From G963666935 sp963666935 (lineage in GTDB: Bacteria > Bacillota > Clostridia > Christensenellales > CAG-138): 64,000 bases of DNA. Positions 24,312 to 33,028 of the stretch are shown here, piece after piece. A program made the position numbers and the translations under genes. Position 1 is the stretch's first letter; each line of letters begins with the position of its first letter. The notes under the pieces are model-generated. The model did not search any database. It saw nothing but the letters and a program-made list of their open reading frames with translations, and had not been told where the DNA came from. The stretch covers positions 1,550,001 through 1,614,000 of the forward strand of contig OY762936.1 in assembly GCA_963666935.1 (NCBI GenBank), in the 5' to 3' direction.

Positions 24312-24746
24312 ATGGTCATCTCCTCGTAAATGTGGTTAGTTGTTTCTAACTAAATCTATCATAAATTAGCAGGTTTTTCAATAGCGGTTGATATTAGCGT
24401 TAAAAATTCAAAGATTCAGTGAAGCCGCGGGCCAAGTTTTGCTGGAATATATTTGGAGAATAAAAATGATTTTTCGGCGTGTACTTGACATATAGTTACG
24501 CCTATGTTGCCCCTACGCAGGAACACACATGGACAGTTCTTTTGAGTTGCTACCGCCCTGAAAATATTGTGAAATATTCCCATTATCATATTTTGTACCA
24601 CATCAGACACGGAAAAAGAGTAAAGCAGGTATCTATCGAGGCCTATACCGTGCTTATGGCCCACACTGCCGCATAAATATAAGCATAGTAAAAGATCGTC
24701 GACTTTTGTCGACGGTCTTTTTTGGTCGGTGTGACAGGCTTTAAAC
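24312..24746. other. Non-coding or decayed stretch in the island
   Basis: Holds the upstream region of the hydrolase gene and about 300 bp with short overlapping frames on both strands, none with a ribosome site or a recognisable product. A strong terminator follows at 24692-24724. Confidence 0.45.
24692..24724 (+). terminator. Strong hairpin terminator inside the island
   Basis: A 12-bp stem (AAGATCGTCGAC with one G-U pair to its partner), a TTTT loop and then a T-run. No intact plus-strand gene precedes it, so it may be left over from a lost gene. Confidence 0.75.
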
Positions 24747-24990
24747 CTATTTTGTCGCGGCTGTCGATATCGCATCGTACACCCCGTTCGCCGCCAGTGC
24801 CACCACCAAAACGTTTCCTACGAATAGACCGCCGGGATCATCCCATGTCAGGCCCGCTTAGAACGCGTGGTCGCCACTAGGATGGCCGGTGCCAGAATAT
24901 ATGACCCATGTGGGCGGCTTGTCAATAAAACTTACGCCGTTGAACAGCTGGTGATTAGGATGATGTGCCCACCGCACCGGCCAGGGTGAT
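24747..24990 (-). pseudogene. Decayed coding fragment with an in-frame stop
   Basis: On the minus strand one frame reads as plausible protein for about 75 codons (SFIDKPPTWVIYSGTGHP and WDDPGGLFVGNVLVVALAAN are parts), interrupted once by TAA and ended by TAG at 24747. No start or ribosome site is left. I do not recognise the family. The fragment ends beside the right tRNA-Pro repeat, as expected for an eroded element. Confidence 0.4.
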
Positions 24991-25006
24991 GATAGACTTT
25001 TTGCTT

Positions 25007-25051
25007 GGGGTTCAAGAGGCCGAAAGTTCGAATCTTCTCACCCAGACCAAC
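25007..25051 (+). repeat. Right copy of the tRNA-Pro 3'-end direct repeat (att-like)
   Basis: 45 bp matching 21569-21613 with one mismatch: the tRNA-Pro 3' half from the anticodon to beyond CCA, with no 5' half. It is followed at once by its own terminator hairpin, so it looks like the original 3' end displaced by insertion. Confidence 0.85.
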
Positions 25052-25089
25052 AAAAGTCCAATATTGAAAAATATCGGGCTTTTGTTTTT
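25052..25089 (+). terminator. Terminator beside the right tRNA-Pro repeat
   Basis: AAAAGTCC pairs with GGGCTTTT, extended by ATATT/AATAT around a 4-nt loop, then TTTTGTTTTT. It would terminate tRNA-Pro in the uninterrupted chromosome. Confidence 0.8.
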
Positions 25090-25162
25090 GTGGGAATTAT
25101 AGTAAAATCATTCATATCGGTATTGTATTGCAATTCTATTCCATATTTTATAAGGAAGCAAC

Positions 25163-26386
25163 ATGAATATTAAAAACAAAATGAATGTAAAGTTCCGGGA
25201 TTTACAGGGGGGACTGTTTGCAGAGGTCACAAAAGCGGATGTGGGCGAGGGCGCCGGAAACCTTTTGGCGCAAGGCTATGACATCATGGCATGGGCCGAT
25301 CCATTTTTCCCAGATCCCGTCCTTCCCCATTCGGTCAGGGAAGCGATGCAGCGAGCCTTTGAACAAGGTGTTGTGTCGCATTACACGATCCCAATCGGAA
25401 ATGTGGAACTGCGCCGAGCTATTTCAAAAAAGCTATGGGATAAAAACCAAATCCATGCGGATCCGAGCCGCAATGTGCTTGTTACGCCAGGTTCCGATTC
25501 AGGATTATTCTATTCCATGATGCCCTTTATTTGCGAAGGAGACGAGATCATGATCCCCGATCCCAGCTATCCTTCGAATTTTCTCAATACCCGGCTTTGT
25601 GGTGGTGTTCCGGTGCCTGTGCCCCTAAATGAGCAGGATAATTGGCAGCCAAACATTGAAGAGTTTAAAAAAAGGCTGACAAAAAAGACCAAGATGGTAT
25701 TGATCTCTCACCCGAACAACCCCACCGCAACGGTTTTCAGGCGCAGGAATATTGAGCAGCTCTGCCAGTTTATCGTGGATAACGACCTCATTCTTATAAG
25801 CGATCAGGCGTTTGAAGATCATATCTATGATGGAATCGAGTTTGTATCCCCGGCCGCACTGCCCGGTATGTGGGAACGAACGGTATCGGTCTTTTCCATA
25901 TCTAAGGGAATCGGACTATCTGGTTTTCGCATAGGATATATCGCAGCAGAAGACCATATCATGGATGCTCTATATGGAGGAGCGGTCAACGTTCTCGGTG
26001 CGGCAAATACCGCCGCTCAGCTCGGCGCCATTGCGGCACTTGAGGATTCATCCATATTGGAAGAGAATTATAATACACTGCTTCGCCGCCGCGCATTGGC
26101 GAATCAAATCTTCGGCTCTATCCCGGGTGTAGTATATACCATGCCGGAAAGCGGCTTTCTGTCATGGCTCAACATTTCCCGGCTTGGAACTAGCGCAGAG
26201 GTTGTGGCCTATTTGACGCGCGAGGCAAAAGTGGTGGTAAACGAAGGCACTCCATACGGTGCACAGGGCGAAGGATATATCCGTATTGTTCACGGCTGCT
26301 TTGCGGATGAGACGCGTGCACTTAATGCGTACAATCGAATTGGGGCCGCATTAGCCGGGCTGGCCGCGGAAAGGGGAATTGTATAG
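25163..26386 (+). CDS. Class I/II pyridoxal-phosphate aminotransferase
   Basis: 407-residue fold-type I aminotransferase. The PLP lysine is in SISKGIGLSGFRIGY (about residue 247), with SHPNNPTATV (about 190) and the cofactor aspartate in LISDQAFEDH. The arginine of RIVHGCF would bind the substrate carboxylate. AAGGAAGC precedes the ATG. An NhaC-type transporter follows after a short gap without a terminator, so the pair probably handles one amino acid or its oxoacid. The specific substrate is unknown. Confidence 0.88.
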   Translation: MNIKNKMNVKFRDLQGGLFAEVTKADVGEGAGNLLAQGYDIMAWADPFFPDPVLPHSVREAMQRAFEQGVVSHYTIPIGNVELRRAISKKLWDKNQIHADPSRNVLVTPGSDSGLFYSMMPFICEGDEIMIPDPSYPSNFLNTRLCGGVPVPVPLNEQDNWQPNIEEFKKRLTKKTKMVLISHPNNPTATVFRRRNIEQLCQFIVDNDLILISDQAFEDHIYDGIEFVSPAALPGMWERTVSVFSISKGIGLSGFRIGYIAAEDHIMDALYGGAVNVLGAANTAAQLGAIAALEDSSILEENYNTLLRRRALANQIFGSIPGVVYTMPESGFLSWLNISRLGTSAEVVAYLTREAKVVVNEGTPYGAQGEGYIRIVHGCFADETRALNAYNRIGAALAGLAAERGIV

Positions 26387-26456
26387 CAGGAAGCTTCTCA
26401 ACGAATTTAGACGGAATCCCCGTTTAAATAATAAAGAAATGAAAGGAATCATTCAA

Positions 26457-27884
26457 ATGGAAAAAAAGCTCGAATTTAAAGGCGGCTGGGGAATGGCATT
26501 CATACCAATTATCATTTTTCTGTTTTTCTGCGTACTGTATTTCATAGTCTTTAAGGCTTTTGAAATGTATGCACTCGCAATGGGCGCATTTGTGGGACTT
26601 TTAATCGGCGCAATTTTTGTTAAAAAGGGCCATTACGCGAATTTTTGGAATTCAGTCTATGGCGGCGTAAGGGACTCCGTGCCGATCGCCGTGCTTCTGT
26701 TCATCATCGGCATTTTTGCGGCACTTGTAAAGTCCACAAATGTCTCCGCAGGATTTGTATGGCTTGCGGACAGTTTTGGCATCAGCGGAGGACTGTTCAC
26801 CGCATTTGCCTTTCTGGCCGTTTGCATTATCGCCACTGCAACGGGATCTTCCATTGGCACAATGTTCACCTGTTTCCCAATCTTTTATCCCGCGGGCGTC
26901 CTAATGGGCTGCAATCCGGCTATACTTGCGGGCGCAATTGTATCCGCCGCAGTTTTTGGCGATAACCTCGCCCCTATCTCCGACACGACCATCATCTCTG
27001 CAGCTACGCAAGAATATACAAAAAAAGAAGGGCTTGCTGATATTGGCGGTTGTGTTGCGAGCCGTCTGCGGTATTCTCTCGTCGGCGGAGTTATTGCCTT
27101 CATTCTTTTCTGGATCCTCGGCGGCGGCGGCACAGTAGGCGCAGGCGGCGCAGAGATCCTCGCTCAAAACATGAATCCACAAACACTGATTATGCTCGTA
27201 CCCGTAGCGATTATGCTGATCGTGGCGATTAAGACCCGCGACATCTATATTGCCACGACGGTGGGCATCGTCATCGGCACTATTACTGCCCTTGCTTTTG
27301 GATTGATCAAATTTGAAAACGTCATTTCAGTTGCGGATGGCGCTCCGGCAGGATTCTTGACTGGCGGCGTCAGCGGCATGATGGGCACTGTAACGCTGGT
27401 CATGTCGGTTTATGGCATCATGGGCGTACTTCATGCTGCGGGCGCGCTGGATAAAATTACAAACGGCATTCTCAACAGTAAGCTTGGCAAAACAGCGCGC
27501 GGCGCGGAATTCGCCATGATGCTGGGCATCATTGTGACAACTTTACTGTTTGGCGGCGTAACCAGCGCCTCTATGGCGACATTCGGCAAAGTGCAAAACG
27601 AACTGGGCAAGCGCACAGGGCTTCACCCCTACCGCCGTTCAAACCTACTGGATGGCTTCGCAAACTCCATTCCGGTTGTGGTACCGTTTTTGAGCGCGTT
27701 TGTGTTTATCGGCGCTCTACTGACACAGGGTTATGATTTCGTACAGCCCCTGACTCTTACCCAAATCGCCGGCGGCATGTTTTACTGCATGGTGCTGTTC
27801 CTCGTGCTGCTCTTCTCGGTCATCACCGGTTGGGGCCGCAGATATGAAGGCTCAGGCGGCAAGCCTGTCGTGAAACCTGAATAA
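26457..27884 (+). CDS. NhaC-family Na+/H+ antiporter-like membrane transporter
   Basis: 475 residues with about 11-12 hydrophobic segments. NhaC-type features include VFGDNLAPISDTTI (about 165-180) and the matching segment in the second half. Members include Na+/H+ antiporters, malate/lactate antiporters and amino-acid carriers such as methionine transporters. I chose ATG 26457, about 9 nt after AAGGAA; upstream in-frame ATGs would overlap the aminotransferase end. Linkage to the aminotransferase favours an organic-anion or amino-acid substrate over simple Na+ export, as inference. A strong terminator follows. Confidence 0.85.
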   Translation: MEKKLEFKGGWGMAFIPIIIFLFFCVLYFIVFKAFEMYALAMGAFVGLLIGAIFVKKGHYANFWNSVYGGVRDSVPIAVLLFIIGIFAALVKSTNVSAGFVWLADSFGISGGLFTAFAFLAVCIIATATGSSIGTMFTCFPIFYPAGVLMGCNPAILAGAIVSAAVFGDNLAPISDTTIISAATQEYTKKEGLADIGGCVASRLRYSLVGGVIAFILFWILGGGGTVGAGGAEILAQNMNPQTLIMLVPVAIMLIVAIKTRDIYIATTVGIVIGTITALAFGLIKFENVISVADGAPAGFLTGGVSGMMGTVTLVMSVYGIMGVLHAAGALDKITNGILNSKLGKTARGAEFAMMLGIIVTTLLFGGVTSASMATFGKVQNELGKRTGLHPYRRSNLLDGFANSIPVVVPFLSAFVFIGALLTQGYDFVQPLTLTQIAGGMFYCMVLFLVLLFSVITGWGRRYEGSGGKPVVKPE

Positions 27885-27895
27885 CACAGTTTTGT

Positions 27896-27937
27896 AAAAG
27901 AACCGTTGCAGGGAGCCCTGCAACGGTTCTTTATTTA
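27896..27937. terminator. Bidirectional terminator between the transporter and aldo/keto reductase genes
   Basis: A long perfect stem (AAGAACCGTTGCAGG and its complement) around a 4-nt loop, A-rich on the left and TTTATTT on the right. It serves the two convergent operons. Confidence 0.9.
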
Positions 27938-27939
27938 AG

Positions 27940-28986
27940 TTATTCCTGATTTAAATTCATCTTCATGATGTTTCTGAATTTTGAACCAACGGTGCGTTCC
28001 AACTCGAACGGCTCACCTTCCAGTGTCGGATAACTATTTAATAGGCTGTCTATCTTCTCAATATCGGCAGGGTCCAGCTTAAACGCAAAGATACGTGCAT
28101 TTGATTCAACATGGCTGCTGCTTCTGGTTCCAATAATGGTGGCTCCCACACCCCGCTTACTCAAAATATATTTCGTCGCCACATGTGCAATCTGGGCAGA
28201 ATGTTTCTTTGCAATCTCGTCCAGCAACAGCAGTAATTTCTGATAGCCACTCCACCCCAATGACTCCTCTACAACCTGAATATATTTTACATGCGAACGG
28301 GTGTCCGGCGTGCCGAACTGATGCCCAATCCACTTTTCAGCCAGAAGACCTCCGGATAGGGTGCCATAGCAAAGCTGAGCGATGCCCTTGCTGGTGCAGT
28401 AATCAATCAGTTTTTTCTCAGGGCGCCTGTCAAATACGGAATACTGAGTTTGACAAGATACAATTTTAATGCCAGCGTCAACAATTTCGGCCAAGTGCTT
28501 CGTATCAAAATTGGTAACAGCGATATGCCGTATCTTCCCCTTCTCCTGGAGTCTTTTCAGGCAACCCGCTGTTTCCACACATCCGGGCACCTCATAATCC
28601 CACCAATGGAACTGCACGAGATCAAGGATATCCCTGTTGAGCCGTAGAAGGCTCCTGTCAATAATACTTTCCGTATATTGAAAGTCAATCTTGCTTAGGA
28701 GATTGATATCAGGAACATATTTGGTGTGAATTTGAATATCGTCCGGCGAAACGCCGCCGCTGCGCTTGAGTTCTTTGATAAATTTACCCAAAAACTCCTC
28801 CGCGCCCGTATAAATATCGGCGCAGTCAAAGGTTGTAAACCCCTTTTCCACAAGCAAATGGAAGGCTTTCATAATGTCCTGCATATCCAATGCTGATGTT
28901 AAGCTATGGCCTTCCGACAGCTGCCAGCACCCGTTGATCACTCTGCTGATATGATAACCCTTTGCCAGTTCATATTTTTCCACCAT
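27940..28986 (-). CDS. Aldo/keto reductase
   Basis: 348-residue NADPH-dependent oxidoreductase of the aldo/keto reductase superfamily (TIM barrel). The catalytic tetrad is visible: Asp and Tyr in DCADIYTGAE, Lys in IHTKYV and His in VQFHWWD. I chose ATG 28986, about 8 nt after GGAGAG; a GTG at 28995 overlaps the upstream stop codon. It is coupled to the TIGR04076 gene just upstream on the same strand. Confidence 0.9.
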   Translation of the reverse strand: MVEKYELAKGYHISRVINGCWQLSEGHSLTSALDMQDIMKAFHLLVEKGFTTFDCADIYTGAEEFLGKFIKELKRSGGVSPDDIQIHTKYVPDINLLSKIDFQYTESIIDRSLLRLNRDILDLVQFHWWDYEVPGCVETAGCLKRLQEKGKIRHIAVTNFDTKHLAEIVDAGIKIVSCQTQYSVFDRRPEKKLIDYCTSKGIAQLCYGTLSGGLLAEKWIGHQFGTPDTRSHVKYIQVVEESLGWSGYQKLLLLLDEIAKKHSAQIAHVATKYILSKRGVGATIIGTRSSSHVESNARIFAFKLDPADIEKIDSLLNSYPTLEGEPFELERTVGSKFRNIMKMNLNQE

Positions 28987-28991
28987 ACGCT

Positions 28992-29330
28992 TCACTCTCC
29001 GTTATTAATTGGCTCCGCCGTACAATCCGCGCGGCTAAATTCCTTGGTACCGATGCGGGATATTTTGAATTTTGCGCCGCAATTCGGGTCAGGGCAGGCA
29101 ATCAAACTGTCCGAAAGCATCCAGTCATTTGGATGTAGTTCTCTTTGCTTTGCAGGCAAAAGCGGTAAAATTGCGCTTAGAGCATACATGGAAAATGAAT
29201 TATTTTCAGGAAAGACAATGTCCTCGCCAATCACTAGAAAATAGTCGCCTGCCTTGTGCCCGCATACCATAGGCCTGTCCGTGGCGACGACTTCGACTTT
29301 TAAATTATACAGCGTAAACGTATCATCCAT
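28992..29330 (-). CDS. TIGR04076 family protein
   Basis: 112-residue protein of a small family without assigned function. It has a beta-rich N-terminus (LKVEVVATDRPMVCGHKAGDY), a centre with SMYALSAILPLLPAKQRE, and a C-terminal C-x4-C pair (ACPDPNCGAKF), suggesting a metal or redox site. GGAGGAT precedes the ATG. Its stop lies within 6 nt of the reductase start, and members are often found next to aldo/keto reductases, so it may act with that enzyme. Confidence 0.75.
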   Translation of the reverse strand: MDDTFTLYNLKVEVVATDRPMVCGHKAGDYFLVIGEDIVFPENNSFSMYALSAILPLLPAKQRELHPNDWMLSDSLIACPDPNCGAKFKISRIGTKEFSRADCTAEPINNGE

Positions 29331-29563
29331 GCCGCATCCTCCAATATATCCATTTAATGTATTATATCATAATTCCCCACTGAATTCCAGAACGCCCAGT
29401 TACCTCGATTTGACCCGTTTCCATAACATAAAGCAAAAAATTACACACACCTTACCTGTTCATTACTTTAACATGACTACTTAAATATATAATTAATCCT
29501 AAGTAAATATCTTGATTAGAATTCAATATAATCATGAAATACGATAAGGCGGTTAATGACAAT

Positions 29564-30475
29564 ATGGTATATGGATTGGTGGACATGGGCGCAAACTCGA
29601 TCAGACTTTCTATTTATCAGGTGGAAGGCGGCAAGGTCAAGCTGCTGATTAACAAAAAAGAGACTGCAGGGCTTTCCACCTATAAAAAAAATGGTGTTAT
29701 GACTCAGGCGGGTATCAATAAAGCCTGTCATGTACTGGCAAGTTTCCAGACAATCCTTAACAATTTTAACATCACGGATGTTTGCGTTTTTGCCACTGCT
29801 TCGCTGAGGAATATTGATAATACCGATGAAGCGGTTTCATACATTGAGCAAAAGACCGGCATTGCAGTAGATGTGCTATCGGGCGCAGAAGAGGCGAGGC
29901 TGGATTTCATAGGCATCTCTCACGTTGCAGACATCAGGGATGGCCTTCTTATCGACATCGGGGGCGGCAGCACCGAGTTGGCCGAATTTCGAAACGGCAG
30001 GACGCTTTCAACTTTCAGCATGCCGATTGGCTCCTTAAACCTCTATGTCAAGCACGTAAAAAACGTGTTACCATCGGATTTGATATGCCGCAATATCCGC
30101 CTTGACATACTCGAAGAACTGGGTAAGGTCACATTCTCCGGCTCAGGCAAGTACCCATACATTTATGGAATCGGAGGTACAATCCGATCCACAGCAAGGC
30201 TTGCCAACAATATGTTTGAGCTGTCCCCAGATAATCAGGTAATCCGTTATGCAGATCTGTGTGGCATTTTACAAAAATATAAGCAGTCGAAACAGTTCGT
30301 ACTAAAGAGCATCCTTCAGACTTCGCCGGAAAGAATTCACACTCTAATCCCCGGTATGATCATTTTAAAATCTGTAGCAAAACGCTTCGGCGGAAATATA
30401 ATACTTGCAAACAATTTCGGACTCCGAGAAGGTTACCTTTATGACAAAGTACCGGGAGGCCAAGCGTTATGCTAA
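29564..30475 (+). CDS. ppx: Ppx/GppA phosphatase family exopolyphosphatase
   Basis: 303 residues, the short Ppx form. It belongs to the ASKHA fold, with the phosphate-1 loop VDMGANSIRLSIY at the N-terminus and the phosphate-2 loop IDIGGGSTEL near residue 137. It removes phosphate from polyphosphate or guanosine pentaphosphate. I chose ATG 29564 because the protein then begins where family members do and because a TATAAT lies at 29527-29532, too close to an upstream ATG at 29534. The 3' end overlaps ppk1 by 7 bp, so synthesis and breakdown of polyphosphate are encoded together. Confidence 0.88.
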   Translation: MVYGLVDMGANSIRLSIYQVEGGKVKLLINKKETAGLSTYKKNGVMTQAGINKACHVLASFQTILNNFNITDVCVFATASLRNIDNTDEAVSYIEQKTGIAVDVLSGAEEARLDFIGISHVADIRDGLLIDIGGGSTELAEFRNGRTLSTFSMPIGSLNLYVKHVKNVLPSDLICRNIRLDILEELGKVTFSGSGKYPYIYGIGGTIRSTARLANNMFELSPDNQVIRYADLCGILQKYKQSKQFVLKSILQTSPERIHTLIPGMIILKSVAKRFGGNIILANNFGLREGYLYDKVPGGQALC

Positions 30476-32682
30476 TACATGAAATTAAAAGTGACATGCG
30501 ATTTACCCAGAACAGAGATCTCTCCTGGCTTAAATTTAACGAGCGGGTACTTGAGGAAGCCAGCGATAGCTCCGTTCCGCTTTTTGAGCGATTGAAGTTC
30601 CTTTCCATTTTTTCCAGCAACCTTGATGAATTTTTCATGATTCGAGTTGGTGGCCTGTATGATCTATCACTTTTGAGCGAAACACAAATTGACAATAAGT
30701 CCGGCATGACGGCGCAGAAGCAGCTTCAAGCAGTTTATCAGGCTGTGCAGCCTCTATATGGAATGAGAGACAAAATTTTTTTCAATCTGGAGGAAGAACT
30801 GCGGCAGTATGATATTTTTAATCTTTCCATGGACGAGCTTGAAAATCCCGAAAAGAAATTTCTTCAAAATTATTTTGGATCCTATGTCCTGCCCGTTTTA
30901 TCTCCCCAAATCATTGACGCGCATCATCCCTTCCCTCATCTTGAAAATAAGGCCCAATACATTGCCGTGATGCTGGAAACGAAGGAAGGTAATCGTTTCG
31001 GTATGATTCCGGTGCCAAAATCTCTGCCACGGGTTATCTATCTTCCTGGGGGCAGCGTACGCTATGTACTTATGGAGAAACTGCTGCTTCACAACGTAGA
31101 TAAGGTTTTCGATCGTTACCATATTGTAGAAAAAACCGTTTTATCCGTTACACGCAATGCCGATATCAACCCGGATGACGATATTCTTGAGCTTGAGGAG
31201 GATTTTCGTCTGCGCATGAAAAATGCTCTCAAAAAAAGAGCGCGCCTGGCCCCTGTGCGTCTGGATGTCATAGGCAAGCTGGATCGGGCGTTTCTGCAGT
31301 ATTTCTGCAACAGGCTAGAATTAAAAAAAGAGTATGTCTTTCAGTGTGCATCCCCGCTCGATCTAAGTTATGTGTATGCGCTAGACGAAAAATTCCCTTC
31401 GGCCACAAAAAGGGCTTTGTCCAATTTGCCCTTCGAGGCAAAGCAGCATGGGGATTTACGCAAGCGAGAAAGCATGTTTGCTCAAATTTTAAAGCAAGAC
31501 TTCCTTCTTTTCCAGCCCTATGATAGCATAGGACCTTTTTTAAGGCTCATAAAAGAAGCCGCATCCGATCCTGCAGTTATATCGATAAAAATAACACTAT
31601 ATAGAATCGACAAACAGTCCAGGTTGGCAGAATATCTCATTATGGCCGCTGAGAACGGCAAGGATATCACCGTTATAATGGAACTGCGCGCCCGGTTTGA
31701 TGAAGAGAACAATATTGAATGGGCCGAACGGCTTGAAGAAGCGGGATGCCGTGTGATATATGGCATTGAAGGATTTAAGGCACACTCAAAAATCTGCCTT
31801 ATTACACGCCGAGAAAAAGGCAAGCCGCAGTACTATACCCAAATTGGCACTGGAAATTATAACGAGAAGACATCCACGATCTATTCCGACTTCTCTCTGA
31901 TGACATCGAATATGGAAATCGGGAATGACGCAAACACGTTTTTCAAGAACATCTCTATCTCCAATCTTGATGGGCAGTACACCCATCTTCTTGTAGCTCC
32001 ATCCGGATTTAAGCGGTACTTGTTGGCACTGATTCAAAATGAGATAGACAAGGCCATGAGGGGCCGTCCTTGCGGTATTTTGATTAAAATCAATTCGCTG
32101 ACAGACAGAGATTTGATCGATAAACTCTCGCTGGCCTCCTGTGCCGGCGTGCCGATTAATCTGATTGTTAGGGGGATTTGCTGTATCCTGCCCGGGATAC
32201 CAAATAGAACGGAAAACATCAAGGTTATCAGCATCGTTGGGCGTTTTCTAGAACACGCCAGAGTCTATGCGTTCGGTGAAGGCGAGGATACGTTGGTATA
32301 TATCGCCTCTGCCGACCTGATGACACGCAATACCGAACGGCGCGTGGAAATCGCCTGCCCTATTCTGGACAAAACTCTGCGAGATAAGATACTAACAATT
32401 CTTAGAATGCAGCTATCCGATACCACAAAGGCGCGTCGACTACTGCCTGACGGGAACTACGAACGTGTGTCCGCATCTGAAGGAAAGCTGTTCAACAGCC
32501 AAATGTACTTAATGAAAGAGGCCGAAAAGAGAAAAGTGCCCCTTTATGAAAATGGCGCACTAAAAATGCTGTGGCAGCGTTTTCAGGTTTTTTTGAAAGT
32601 TATGCAAACGAATCCACGGCCGGATGAACTGTGCTCGAAAACTCAAGATACCGTTGCACATTCAGTTTTTCCGCAAAAATAA
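30469..32682 (+). CDS. ppk1: Polyphosphate kinase 1
   Basis: 737-residue kinase that makes polyphosphate from ATP. The N-terminus (QNRDLSWLKFNERVLEEA) and the head and two phospholipase-D-like domains are complete. The first active-site histidine is in GFKAHSKICLI (about residue 437) and the second in FLEHARVYAFGE (about 595). ERRVEIACPI is the conserved region near the C-terminus. It is coupled to ppx by a 7-bp overlap and followed by a hairpin terminator. Confidence 0.95.
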   Translation: MLIHEIKSDMRFTQNRDLSWLKFNERVLEEASDSSVPLFERLKFLSIFSSNLDEFFMIRVGGLYDLSLLSETQIDNKSGMTAQKQLQAVYQAVQPLYGMRDKIFFNLEEELRQYDIFNLSMDELENPEKKFLQNYFGSYVLPVLSPQIIDAHHPFPHLENKAQYIAVMLETKEGNRFGMIPVPKSLPRVIYLPGGSVRYVLMEKLLLHNVDKVFDRYHIVEKTVLSVTRNADINPDDDILELEEDFRLRMKNALKKRARLAPVRLDVIGKLDRAFLQYFCNRLELKKEYVFQCASPLDLSYVYALDEKFPSATKRALSNLPFEAKQHGDLRKRESMFAQILKQDFLLFQPYDSIGPFLRLIKEAASDPAVISIKITLYRIDKQSRLAEYLIMAAENGKDITVIMELRARFDEENNIEWAERLEEAGCRVIYGIEGFKAHSKICLITRREKGKPQYYTQIGTGNYNEKTSTIYSDFSLMTSNMEIGNDANTFFKNISISNLDGQYTHLLVAPSGFKRYLLALIQNEIDKAMRGRPCGILIKINSLTDRDLIDKLSLASCAGVPINLIVRGICCILPGIPNRTENIKVISIVGRFLEHARVYAFGEGEDTLVYIASADLMTRNTERRVEIACPILDKTLRDKILTILRMQLSDTTKARRLLPDGNYERVSASEGKLFNSQMYLMKEAEKRKVPLYENGALKMLWQRFQVFLKVMQTNPRPDELCSKTQDTVAHSVFPQK

Positions 32683-32707
32683 AGGGCCCCGTTAATGGGA
32701 CCCTTTT
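32681..32707 (+). terminator. Terminator of ppx-ppk1
   Basis: AAAGGG-C-CCC pairs with GGG-A-CCCTTT around GTTAAT, ending TTTTG. It starts on the ppk1 stop codon and lies just before the opposing sspF-like gene. Confidence 0.75.
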
Positions 32708-32713
32708 GAGGTT

Positions 32714-32878
32714 TTATGTCCTTGACCGCTCCGCTATTTCAATCGCTTCCCGAACAATGTTGCCGCAATTCCGTGCCGAAACGCTTCCCCATCCCTCTCG
32801 GGAAACTGTATCCTCAACGCCCAGCCGTTTCGCGATCTCTTGTTTCAAAGCATCTGACATGCGTTTTTGCCTAGACAT
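32714..32878 (-). CDS. sspF: SspF-like alpha/beta-type small acid-soluble spore protein
   Basis: 54-residue protein. LKQEIAKRLGVEDTV, EGWGSVSARNCGN and IVREAIEIAE line up with B. subtilis SspF, a DNA-binding alpha/beta-type spore protein that is made in the forespore and protects DNA. The glutamate of EIA is at the position where the germination protease cleaves this class. AGGAGG lies 7 nt before ATG 32878. It is a standalone gene between ppk1 and spoIVA, and an IR (TGCGGA/TCCGCA) lies in its leader. No certain forespore promoter could be assigned by eye. Confidence 0.87.
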   Translation of the reverse strand: MSRQKRMSDALKQEIAKRLGVEDTVSREGWGSVSARNCGNIVREAIEIAERSRT

Positions 32879-32979
32879 TTAATAACCTCCTCTGTGTTTT
32901 TGCGGAATGAATCCGCATCTAATATTCTGTTCAATTCTGGCCAAATGATTTTATATAAATTCCGGAAAAATTGGAAAAA

Positions 32980-33006
32980 TAAAAAAAAGAGCGCACGTGG
33001 CGCTCT
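32980..33006 (-). terminator. Terminator of spoIVA
   Basis: On the minus strand GAGCGC-loop-GCGCTC is followed by eight T. It lies about 23 nt after the spoIVA stop. Confidence 0.85.
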
Positions 33007-33028
33007 CCTGTCATTCTGTGCTGTAACC

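Noticed and set aside
24416..24775. 119-codon minus-strand and 65-codon plus-strand frames between the hydrolase and the right repeat
   Set aside because: They overlap each other on opposite strands, lack ribosome sites, and neither resembles a known protein. I treat the stretch as decayed DNA.
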